A stretch of DNA of 11,326 nucleotides from Chloroflexota bacterium (GTDB lineage: Bacteria; Chloroflexota; Limnocylindria; Limnocylindrales; CSP1-4), in NCBI GenBank assembly GCA_021814735.1, contig JAKAHX010000026.1, positions 1 to 11,326 of the forward strand, written 5' to 3'. The position numbers were made by a program, and so were the translations under genes. The notes beneath the pieces are model-generated. The model did no database searches, was not told where the DNA came from, and saw only the letters and a program-made list of their open reading frames with translations. Positions 1 through 5,984 of this stretch are shown one piece after another. The stretch's first letter is position 1. The number at the start of each line of letters is the position of its first letter.

Positions 1-153
1 CCGCCTGACGACCCCGCGCGGACGCGCCGCCATGGCCCGTGCGGCCGAGCCTGTCGCGCGCAGGGGCGGCCGAGCCAATCGGCGGCAGGGACGGCGCCCC
101 GCGCCGGTCAGGGCCGCCGGGGCGAGCCAGTGCAGGTCGCCGTGCGGCGCCGG
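1..153. other. Left-edge region without a supportable gene
   Basis: This stretch lies downstream of the sugar kinase gene, whose stop is at 154-156. All reading frames are GC-rich, and some are open by composition alone. On the minus strand an ATG at 34-32 opens a frame that runs off the left edge, but no Shine-Dalgarno sequence precedes it. A minus-strand frame just after the kinase stop also stays open to the edge but has no ATG or GTG before that ATG. A plus-strand gene could end at the TGA at 6-8. I cannot choose between these. The stretch also holds a GC-rich inverted repeat (92-106) and one copy of an 18-nt near-repeat (101-118). Confidence 0.5.
92..106 (-). terminator. Small GC hairpin downstream of the sugar kinase, weak terminator candidate
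   Basis: CGGCGC (92-97) and GCGCCG (101-106) are perfect inverted repeats around a 3-nt loop. With one bulged base the pairing can extend to GAC/GTC at 90-92 and 107-109. It lies about 50 nt past the kinase stop. No T-run follows on the minus strand, so it is not a classical Rho-independent terminator. In DNA this GC-rich, small hairpins also arise by chance. Confidence 0.2.
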
Positions 154-1047
154 TCAGGTCCGCCGCACCTCCCGGAGTCGGTGCCGGATGGCGACGAGGT
201 CGGGGACGCCGAGGAGGCCCTCCCCCTCCACCGAGAGCGACGCCGCGGTGGCCGCGAACCGGAGACTCGCCGGGGCCGCCTCCGGAGCCCACCCCAGGAC
301 CAGCCGCGCCGCGAGCAGCGCAGCCAGGAAGACGTCGCCAGCACCGGTGGGGTCCACCACACGGCGAGGCGCCACCGCGTCCCAGCGGCGACCCTGCAGC
401 CGCCGCGTGTCGGAGCGCCAGACGATCACGCCGCCGGAGGCGCCCGCCGTCACCGCGAGCGCCTGGCCGGGCCTGGTCAGCAGCCGCTCCAGGGCCTCCC
501 CGGAATGGCGCCGCGCACCCGCCGGCAGGTCTTCGCGGCTCAGCGCCGTCACGTCGGCGCGGGCCTGCAGCGGTCCCGGCCGGGGAACGAGGCGCCGCGG
601 AGGCCGGCCCGGCACCAGGCCGCGCAACAGGCCCTGCCATCCGAGGCCCACCAGGGCGGCCTCATCCGGCACCGCGCCCCACTCCGGCCCGAGCTCGGCC
701 GCCACTGGCGCGAACAGGAACGCCGACGCGCCGCGCCAGGCCGGGGGCAGGGCGTCCACGGGCAGCGCGTCCGAGCGCTCCAGGCAGCGCTGCCGCCGGC
801 CGCTCGGCCCCTCCCGGTTCTCGAAGACCGGCCCCCGGCGCAGCGGGACCGCCACCACCTCCACGCCGGCCGCGCGGAGCGCCGTCGGCTCGCCAGCCGC
901 GGCAGCGACAGGGTCGAGGCCCACCACGACACCCACCCGGACGCCGAGCCGTGCCAGGAGAAGCGCGCCGTACGAGACGCCCCCTCCCGGCCGCCAGCCC
1001 CTGGGATCCGTCGCGTCCAGGTCGCGGGTCGCCGATCCGACGACCAC
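154..1047 (-). CDS. PfkB-family carbohydrate kinase
   Basis: This is a ribokinase/PfkB-type sugar or nucleoside kinase, expected to move phosphate from ATP to a hydroxyl group of a small substrate in the cytoplasm. The N-terminus shows the beta strand and GSATRDLD turn, then GGG (about residues 21-23). The C-terminal signature DPTGAGD is at about 232-238; its final Asp is the family's catalytic base and the GAG forms the anion hole. Length is 297 aa from the GTG at 1047, normal for the family (about 300). The start is uncertain. The only conventional nearby start is this GTG, but AGGAGG at 1071-1066 lies 18 nt from it and only 6 nt from an in-frame ATC at 1059, so the true start may be ATC (301 aa). 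A GTG at 1155 is also in frame, but it adds 32 residues unlike the family. The usual Asn of the first motif is absent (GGGVSYG), so substrate cannot be assigned. It is divergent from the acidic gene. Confidence 0.85.
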   Translation of the reverse strand: MVVGSATRDLDATDPRGWRPGGGVSYGALLLARLGVRVGVVVGLDPVAAAAGEPTALRAAGVEVVAVPLRRGPVFENREGPSGRRQRCLERSDALPVDALPPAWRGASAFLFAPVAAELGPEWGAVPDEAALVGLGWQGLLRGLVPGRPPRRLVPRPGPLQARADVTALSREDLPAGARRHSGEALERLLTRPGQALAVTAGASGGVIVWRSDTRRLQGRRWDAVAPRRVVDPTGAGDVFLAALLAARLVLGWAPEAAPASLRFAATAASLSVEGEGLLGVPDLVAIRHRLREVRRT

Positions 1048-1063
1048 GACCCGAGGGATTCCG

Positions 1064-1071
1064 CCCCTCCT
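1064..1071 (-). promoter_or_regulatory. Strong Shine-Dalgarno sequence ahead of the sugar kinase
   Basis: Read on the minus strand this is AGGAGGGG, complementary to the 16S anti-SD. The best-spaced codon, 6 nt after AGGAGG, is ATC at 1059, not ATG, GTG or TTG. The first conventional start, GTG at 1047, is 18 nt away, well beyond the usual 5-10 nt. The site therefore argues for initiation at the near-cognate ATC or for a sequence change at this codon. Confidence 0.6.
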
Positions 1072-1120
1072 GTTCCGCCCGGTTGGCCTGCCACCCTCGC
1101 GGGGCCTGCGACCGGGCCCG

Positions 1121-1126
1121 CCTATA
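1121..1126 (-). promoter_or_regulatory. Weak -10 candidate for the sugar kinase, overlapping the opposite promoter
   Basis: On the minus strand the hexamer is TATAGG. It overlaps the plus-strand TATACT box at 1123-1128, so the two divergent genes could share one AT-rich melting region. No convincing -35 element is visible for this direction. A transcript starting about 7 nt downstream would have a leader of 50-65 nt before the kinase start. Confidence 0.25.
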
Positions 1127-1128
1127 CT
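1123..1128 (+). promoter_or_regulatory. -10 promoter element for the acidic protein gene
   Basis: TATACT matches the sigma-70 consensus TATAAT at five of six positions and stands out in an otherwise GC-rich gap. It lies 27 nt before the GTG start at 1156, so a transcript starting near 1135 would have a leader of about 20 nt holding the GGAGGA site. No good -35 hexamer is seen at 16-18 nt spacing. Confidence 0.5.
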
Positions 1129-1146
1129 CGTCTCATCGAACGGATC

Positions 1147-1152
1147 GGAGGA
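1147..1152 (+). promoter_or_regulatory. Ribosome binding site that fixes the GTG start at 1156
   Basis: GGAGGA lies 3-4 nt before GTG at 1156-1158. It is the reason for choosing this start over longer versions of the same open frame, which would extend back into DNA opposite the kinase gene. Confidence 0.65.
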
Positions 1153-1155
1153 CAC

Positions 1156-1542
1156 GTGTACTTCTACGAGCTCCACGAGAGCGATGACGACCTGTACTCG
1201 GACGCCCTGCTCACCCACGAGCAGGAGTTCACCGAGGAGGAGTTCTTCGAGCTGGTCCAGGAGGCCCGCCACCGGGTCCAGGACACGTTCGAGGAGGAGA
1301 CGCTGGTGGAGGCCATCGCCCGCGAGCTCGAGCGGACGCACGGCTTCGTGTACGTGAGCGACGCCATGCTCGTGGCCGCGGTCAACGTCTCCCGCATCGA
1401 GGAGGAGAACTTCATCGCGACGATCGGGGCTGAGGAGGACGAGGGCGACGAGGACGAGGCGGACGACAGCGACGGGACCGGGCTCGGCCGGGACGCCTTC
1501 CGGACGCTGATCGTGGACCTCGACCGCGAGCGGCCGAACTGA
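1156..1542 (+). CDS. Small acidic lysine-free protein of unknown function
   Basis: I do not recognise a named family. The 128-aa protein is strongly acidic: by my count 39 Asp/Glu against 9 Arg and no Lys or Cys. Residues 1-90 look folded, with a MYFYELHESDDD start, a helical, Glu-rich stretch (about 24-60) and an HGFVYVSDAMLVAAVNVSR segment (about 62-80) that looks like beta strand. Residues 92-107 are an almost pure Asp/Glu linker, followed by a short C-terminal segment (FRTLIVDLDRERPN). There is no signal peptide or membrane segment, so it is probably cytoplasmic. The gene has its own -10 box and a GGAGGA site 3-4 nt before the GTG. It is the only plus-strand gene here, divergent from the sugar kinase and ending 12 bp from the YchF stop. 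Coding status is supported by the promoter, RBS and protein-like composition. Function is unknown. Confidence 0.75.
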   Translation: MYFYELHESDDDLYSDALLTHEQEFTEEEFFELVQEARHRVQDTFEEETLVEAIARELERTHGFVYVSDAMLVAAVNVSRIEEENFIATIGAEEDEGDEDEADDSDGTGLGRDAFRTLIVDLDRERPN

Positions 1543-1554
1543 CGCGGCGCGCGC

Positions 1555-2658
1555 TCAGACGTTGAAGAGCACCTCGATGACGTCGCCATCGCGCACCCGG
1601 TAGGTCTTTCCCTCGGAGCGCAGCTTCCCCGCCTTGCGCGCCTCCGCCATCGAGCCCAGCTGCACCAGGTCCTCGAACGGCACCACCTCCGCGCGGATGA
1701 AGCCCCGCGCCAGGTCGGAGTGGATCGCGCCAGCGGCGTCCACCGCCGTGGCCCCGTCACGGATCGTCCAGGCACGCGTCTCGTCGGGACCGGCCGTGAA
1801 GAAGCTGATCAGCCCCAGCAGCCGGTAGGAGAGCCGGATCACACGGTCCAGGCTCGATTCGCGGAGGCCCAGTTCCTCCATGAAGACCGCGGCGTCCGCC
1901 GGCTCCAGCTCGCCGATCTCCATCTCCACGCGGGCTGACAGCGCATCCACGAGCGTCCGGTGGTGCCGGTAGCGTCCCGCGATGCCGGCCACGATCTCCG
2001 ACGCGCGGGGCAGATCGGACTCGCCGATGTTGAGCAGCACCAGGACCGGCTTCTCGGTCAGGAAGCGGAACCCGCGGAGGACCTTCGCCTCGTCCTCCTC
2101 GAGCCCCAGGTCGCGCACCGGCGAGCCGGCCTGCAGCGCCGGCAGCACGCGCTCGAGGATGGCCAGCTCGCGGTCGTTGGCCTCGCGCTCGGCGGGCGTG
2201 CCGTGGTGCCCCTGCACCCGGAGTCGCTCGACCCGCTTCTCGACCACCGCGAGGTCCGCCAGGATCAGCTCGAGGTCCAGCCGTTCCAGGTCGCGCCACG
2301 GGTCGACGGAGCCGTCGGGGTGCGGAGCGGCGGCGCTCTCGAAGGCCCGGACCACGTGGAGAAGCGCATCGGCGTTGCGCAGCCGGGCCAGCTGGTCGGC
2401 GGGCATGTCGTTCGCCCCGCCGCCGCCCTCGTCCGCACGCGGCGGGGCGGGCAGGTCGACGTAGGTGACGTCCGCGTGCACCTCACGCTTGGGGTGGAAG
2501 AGCTCGGTCAGCCGGGTCAGCCGCTCGTCGGGCACCTTCACGACGCCGACGTTGACGACGGCCCCGCCGTACCCGCCGGTCTGGGCGTGACCACGGGTCA
2601 GCGTGTTGAAGACGGTGGACTTGCCGCAGCCGGCCAGGCCCACGATCGCGATCTGCAT
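1555..2658 (-). CDS. ychF: YchF/OLA1-type Obg-family P-loop ATPase with TGS domain
   Basis: YchF proteins are ribosome-associated ATPases of the Obg group, linked to translation and stress responses. This 367-aa protein has the family length (about 360). The P-loop GLAGCGKST is at 7-15, NVGVVKVPDERL follows at about 36-47, and the G4 site reads NIGE (210-213), the Nxx-Glu form that favours ATP over GTP in this family. ALSARVE serves as G5, and residues from about 285 to the end form the TGS domain (FTAGPDETRAWTI through GDVIEVLFNV). The G3 region is odd: canonical DIAGLV is replaced by DLPAPP (68-73), losing the usual Gly. It may therefore be a divergent paralogue. The ATG at 2658 follows the dehydrogenase stop by 22 nt, so it is probably the last gene of the operon. 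Upstream is only a weak SD (GCAGGT), and a TACGCT box lies 6 nt before the ATG. Confidence 0.9.
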   Translation of the reverse strand: MQIAIVGLAGCGKSTVFNTLTRGHAQTGGYGGAVVNVGVVKVPDERLTRLTELFHPKREVHADVTYVDLPAPPRADEGGGGANDMPADQLARLRNADALLHVVRAFESAAAPHPDGSVDPWRDLERLDLELILADLAVVEKRVERLRVQGHHGTPAEREANDRELAILERVLPALQAGSPVRDLGLEEDEAKVLRGFRFLTEKPVLVLLNIGESDLPRASEIVAGIAGRYRHHRTLVDALSARVEMEIGELEPADAAVFMEELGLRESSLDRVIRLSYRLLGLISFFTAGPDETRAWTIRDGATAVDAAGAIHSDLARGFIRAEVVPFEDLVQLGSMAEARKAGKLRSEGKTYRVRDGDVIEVLFNV

Positions 2659-2664
2659 ACCTGC

Positions 2665-2670
2665 AGCGTA
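2665..2670 (-). promoter_or_regulatory. Possible -10 box for a leaderless ychF transcript
   Basis: TACGCT fits the TANNNT pattern and ends 6 nt before the ATG at 2658, the spacing seen at leaderless starts in several high-GC phyla. The only SD-like bases are AGG in GCAGGT, directly next to the ATG. It may be chance, since the gene is also likely read from the upstream operon. Confidence 0.25.
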
Positions 2671-2680
2671 GCGGGTCGGA

Positions 2681-3802
2681 TCAGTACCCGGAGCGCAGGT
2701 CCACCACGTTGTGCAGCGGCTCGCCGCGCACGAAGCGCGCCAGGTTCGCGGCGAACACCTCGATGCTCCGGGCCCGGACCCGGGAACTGGACCAGCTGGT
2801 GTGCGGCGTCACGATCACGTTCGGCAGCGCGTACAGCGGCGATGTCGTCGGAAGCGGCTCCTCCCGGAACGCATCCAGCACCGCGCCGCCCAGCCGACCC
2901 TGCCGCAGCGCCCGCTGCAGTGCCGCCTCGTCGACCAGGCGCCCGCGGGCCACGTTGACGAGCCAGGCGCCCGGCTTCATGGCCGCCAGCGCCGCATCGT
3001 CGATGAGCGCCTCGGTTCCGCCCGTCAACGGGAGCGCCAGCACCACGTAGTCGCTCTGCGCCAGCAGGTCAGGGAGGCCCGATGGCGGCAGGACCAGGTC
3101 GGCTCTGGGCGTGGCCGGGAGCGCCTCCTCCTCCACGTCCGCCTCGGCCTCCACGCCGCGCTCCGGGTGTCGGCGGACCGCGACGACGCGTGCCCCGACG
3201 GCGGCCGCGTAGGACGCCACCGCCCGCCCGATGGACCCGAACCCGACGATCCCGATCGTCAGGTCCCGCAGTTCCTCGCCCTGCAGCGGCTGCCAGGTCC
3301 GCTCCCGCTGCAGCTCGAGCAATGCCGGGAGCCGGCGCGCTGTGGCCAGCACCATCATCAGCACGTACTCGGCGATGGGCCGGCTGAAGACGCCCCGCCC
3401 GTTGGTCACGACGATCCCCCGCTGCAGCGTCAGGGGGGTCAGCAGGCGCTCCACGCCCACCGAGGCGGAGTGGATCCACTCCACCCGCGGCGCCCGCGCC
3501 AGGACGCGGTCCAGGGCATCACCGCCGAGGCTGCTCCCTCGGAACAGCACTCTGACGTCGTCCAGCGGCCCGTCAGCCGACCCATCAGCGGCCACCGACA
3601 CCAGCCGTGCCCCGGGCGCGGCCTCGTGGATCCGCGCCACGTCCTCCGGCCCGTATCGCGCCCACAGCACCTCCCCCAGGGCGATCGACAGCGGGCCAGG
3701 GGCGGCGCCGGTGCCCGAGCCTGTCCCGGCCGGACCGGGGATCGCTCCCGGGCTCGGACGCTCGCCGCCCCGGGGGACCATGTCGTCGGTCTGCCGGTTC
3801 AC
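2681..3802 (-). CDS. D-2-hydroxyacid dehydrogenase, NAD(P)-dependent
   Basis: The enzyme belongs to the D-isomer-specific 2-hydroxyacid dehydrogenases, which interconvert 2-keto acids (glyoxylate, hydroxypyruvate, pyruvate and others) and D-2-hydroxyacids. In the 373 aa the Rossmann motif GFGSIG is at 187-192, and the catalytic trio is visible: Arg286 in NVARGRLVD, Glu315 in REEP, His334 in TPHTSW. After the second strand of the Rossmann fold the sequence reads AVRR (about 208-211) rather than an Asp, which suggests NADPH preference (inference). Substrate cannot be set from sequence. The first 37 residues are Gly/Pro/Thr-rich and probably disordered. The GTG at 3802 overlaps the metalloprotease stop by 4 nt (GTGA), and GGGAGG (3815-3810) lies 7 nt upstream, which supports this start over the ATG at residue 8. 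Translational coupling is likely. Confidence 0.9.
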   Translation of the reverse strand: MNRQTDDMVPRGGERPSPGAIPGPAGTGSGTGAAPGPLSIALGEVLWARYGPEDVARIHEAAPGARLVSVAADGSADGPLDDVRVLFRGSSLGGDALDRVLARAPRVEWIHSASVGVERLLTPLTLQRGIVVTNGRGVFSRPIAEYVLMMVLATARRLPALLELQRERTWQPLQGEELRDLTIGIVGFGSIGRAVASYAAAVGARVVAVRRHPERGVEAEADVEEEALPATPRADLVLPPSGLPDLLAQSDYVVLALPLTGGTEALIDDAALAAMKPGAWLVNVARGRLVDEAALQRALRQGRLGGAVLDAFREEPLPTTSPLYALPNVIVTPHTSWSSSRVRARSIEVFAANLARFVRGEPLHNVVDLRSGY

Positions 3803-5127
3803 GCCGTGACCTCCCCGGGCGGCTGCCCGCCATCTCCGCCCACCGGCGCCTGATCGCCGAGCCCGACGACCCGTCGCACCCAGGCTGCCGGGTCGTCCAT
3901 CTCCGCCTCGGTCGGCAGCGACGCCGGCCCGTCCCACAGCCTGGCCACGGCCCGCGGTCCGCCCGCCGCGGCGACGCCAGCCACGAAGCGCTCGCCCCGG
4001 CGGTACTGCGCGAGCTTCAGGTCCATCCCCATCAGGCGCGCCACCAGCCCATCGAGCCCGTGCCGAGGCTGGCCACGGCGCGCTTCGAAGCGCTCCCGCA
4101 GCAGCTGGACGTCCGGCAGGAACGAGGCACCCACGCGGTCCATGACCCAATCGCCGAACCCCTCGAGGAGGCTCATCACGGTCTGCGTCTCCCGGAACGT
4201 CTGCCGCTGCTCGGGGTCGAGGAGCGTCTCCAGCAGCCCGCCTCCGCGCCGGTCGCGCCAACGGCGGACGATCCGCCCGACCCCCTCGATGCTCAGCAGG
4301 CGAGCGCCATCGATGACTCCCGCGAGCTGGCGCTCCATCCGCTCCGCGAGGTAGGGGCGCAGCCAGGGATGCGCCTCGAACTCGAACGCGTGCGTCGTCT
4401 CGTGGAGCGCCACCCAGACGCGAAAGTCGTCGACGGGCACCCCCAGCGCCGCGGCCGTGGACCGGATGTTCTCCTCCACGAAGAGCAGCTGTCCCGGGCT
4501 GGCCTCGGCCGAGAGGAGCGCGATGTCGTACTGGCCGAGCACGCGGGTCCCCAGGTAGCCCAGCACGAAGGCGATCTGGCGCGTGGCCATCATCCGGTTC
4601 GCGAGCGCCCCGATCCCCTCGCCCAGGTTGCCCTCGTGCGGCCGCAGCCGGTCCCCCAGGGCGACCTCGATGTGCCCGTAGAGCTCGCGGAAGGCCGCGA
4701 GGTTGGCCGCGGCCCACGCCGCACGGCTCACCGCCGCGTGGCGGCTCACCACGCCGGGCAGCGGCGTCCCGAGCGCCGACTCGAGCGCCGGCACGATCCG
4801 CTCCATCGCCGTGGCGTATCGAGGGCCGGAGCGCGCGATCTCGGCTGGCTCGAGCGCCCCCGGGGACCGGGCCAGGCGCGCCGCTGCGAGTGCCTCGGCC
4901 TGCGCCCAGTCCACGAGGCCGGCCCGGGCGATCCGCTGGACCCGGCGGTTGAGGTACGCGGCCCCGAATCCCGCCAGCGCTCCCGCCACCACGCCCGCCT
5001 GCCAGGTCCGGTCGTGCAGCCACGCCGGTGCGTGCCCGGGGAACGACCGGTCCCGTCCCCGGGCTCCCCGGGACCCGCGGCCACCCGCAGCCCCGGGCGT
5101 CCCCCCGGTGTGCGCCGCGGTGCTCAT
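3799..5127 (-). CDS. DUF2342-type zinc-dependent metalloprotease
   Basis: The 442-aa protein resembles the zinc-dependent metalloprotease family formerly called DUF2342, whose members were described as associated with coenzyme F420 synthesis. Its substrate is unknown to me. The zinc motif HETTH is at 242-246 within VALHETTHAFEFEAHP. Before it come other recognisable family stretches: LGYLGTRVLGQYDIALL (about 189-205) and FVEENI (216-221). Residues 1-30 are Gly/Arg/Ala-rich and probably disordered; residues about 43-59 are hydrophobic (AGVVAGALAGFGAAYL) and could be one membrane anchor or a buried helix. No cleavable signal peptide is clear. The ATG at 5127 overlaps the murI stop (ATGA), and its own stop overlaps the dehydrogenase GTG, so it is locked between the two in translation. 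The family assignment is by motif memory; the HExxH motif is certain. Confidence 0.85.
   Translation of the reverse strand: MSTAAHTGGTPGAAGGRGSRGARGRDRSFPGHAPAWLHDRTWQAGVVAGALAGFGAAYLNRRVQRIARAGLVDWAQAEALAAARLARSPGALEPAEIARSGPRYATAMERIVPALESALGTPLPGVVSRHAAVSRAAWAAANLAAFRELYGHIEVALGDRLRPHEGNLGEGIGALANRMMATRQIAFVLGYLGTRVLGQYDIALLSAEASPGQLLFVEENIRSTAAALGVPVDDFRVWVALHETTHAFEFEAHPWLRPYLAERMERQLAGVIDGARLLSIEGVGRIVRRWRDRRGGGLLETLLDPEQRQTFRETQTVMSLLEGFGDWVMDRVGASFLPDVQLLRERFEARRGQPRHGLDGLVARLMGMDLKLAQYRRGERFVAGVAAAGGPRAVARLWDGPASLPTEAEMDDPAAWVRRVVGLGDQAPVGGDGGQPPGEVTA
3810..3815 (-). promoter_or_regulatory. Ribosome binding site of the hydroxyacid dehydrogenase
   Basis: GGGAGG on the minus strand lies 7 nt before GTG at 3802. 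It sits inside the end of the metalloprotease gene and decides the dehydrogenase start, whose GTG overlaps the upstream TGA. Confidence 0.65.
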
Positions 5128-5981
5128 GCGGCGGCCGGCACGGCGACCGGCTCGACGGATGCGAACTCTGGGCCGAACAGGATCGCCGCCGTGCTCCGGA
5201 AGCGCTCGACGTCCCCGGTGGTGAGCTGGAGGTGCGTGGGCCGCCCGCCGGCCGGGGCGCGCAGCTCGTTGACCGCCAGCAGTTCCGCCAGGACGCTCGC
5301 GGTGGCCGACGCCGAGTCGATCACCGCCACCCCCTCCCCTGCGGCCGCGACGATCGCCTCCGAGAGCAGCGGGTAGTGGGTGCAGGCCAGGAGCAGCGTG
5401 TCGATCCGCGCGCCGGACGGAAGCGGGAAGACCCACTCGCCGTCGGCGGCCCGGCTGCCCATGAGGGGCGCCAGGGACCGGCGCACCGCGTCGTCCACCT
5501 CCGGACCGTGCAGCCTGCCGGCCTCCACGAGCGGCACCAGCTCGGGGGTCGCGTGCTCGTAGACCTCCACGAACGGATTCTCGTCCTTGATGGCCTGGAA
5601 GTACGCGTGGGAGCGGATCGTCGCGGGGGTGGCGATGACGCCGACCCGGCGGGTCCGGGTGGCGAGCGCCGCCGCGGTGGCACCCGGGCGCACCACGCCC
5701 AGGATCGGGACGTCGTAGCGGCGGCGGAGCTCCGGCAACGCCACCGACGTGGAGGTGTTGCACGCGACCACGATCGCCTTGACGTCGCGGCGCGCCAGCT
5801 CGTCCAGGCACTCGGTGCTGAAGCGGCGGACCTCGTCGTCGGGGCGCGTCCCGTACGGGGCCCGGCCGTTGTCACCCAGGTAGATCGTCGATTCGTCCGG
5901 CAGCCGGCGCACGACCTCCCGCAGCACGGTGAGGCCGCCCACCCCGGAGTCGAAGAGCCCGATCGGTCGCGGGTCGGACAT
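5124..5981 (-). CDS. murI: Glutamate racemase
   Basis: MurI interconverts L- and D-glutamate without a cofactor and supplies D-Glu for the peptidoglycan stem peptide, in the cytoplasm. All hallmarks are present in the 285 aa: GLFDSGVGGLTVL (8-20) with Asp11 and Ser12, GDNGRAPYG (36-44), the first catalytic Cys74 in VACNTST, and the second, Cys200, in LACTHYP. The C-terminal TGD-ERFR segment is typical. Two small deviations: about 15 extra residues lie before the second Cys block (near 176-191), and the common ACP-LVPL segment reads ATPELVPL (144-151). Both catalytic residues are intact, so activity is expected. The ATG at 5981 is 3 nt past the stop of the CpaE-like gene. The stop overlaps the metalloprotease ATG by 4 nt. 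Confidence 0.95.
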   Translation of the reverse strand: MSDPRPIGLFDSGVGGLTVLREVVRRLPDESTIYLGDNGRAPYGTRPDDEVRRFSTECLDELARRDVKAIVVACNTSTSVALPELRRRYDVPILGVVRPGATAAALATRTRRVGVIATPATIRSHAYFQAIKDENPFVEVYEHATPELVPLVEAGRLHGPEVDDAVRRSLAPLMGSRAADGEWVFPLPSGARIDTLLLACTHYPLLSEAIVAAAGEGVAVIDSASATASVLAELLAVNELRAPAGGRPTHLQLTTGDVERFRSTAAILFGPEFASVEPVAVPAAA

Positions 5982-5984
5982 CCC

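Noticed and set aside
32..1155. Plus-strand open frames over the sugar kinase gene, one of them continuous with the acidic gene
   Set aside because: They translate to Arg/Pro/Ala-rich low-complexity sequence opposite a gene with a clear DPTGAGD signature. The RBS and -10 box place the acidic gene start at 1156.
1060..1341. Longer sugar kinase starting at 1341, within the acidic gene
   Set aside because: The first 94 residues are antisense to the acidic gene and its promoter and bear no family features. The PfkB fold begins at about 1059.
1543..1554. Bidirectional terminator between the convergent acidic gene and ychF
   Set aside because: Only 12 bp separate the stops. The GC-rich words there do not form a stem of useful length, and no T-run is present.
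3803..5023. N-terminal extension of the hydroxyacid dehydrogenase into a 780-residue fusion
   Set aside because: The extra 407 residues are out-of-frame readings of the metalloprotease gene. The GTG at 3802 with GGGAGG upstream explains the real start.
5128..5811. N-terminal extension of the metalloprotease to 670 residues
   Set aside because: The added part is an Arg/Pro-rich misreading of murI. The ATG at 5127 overlapping the murI stop is the natural start.
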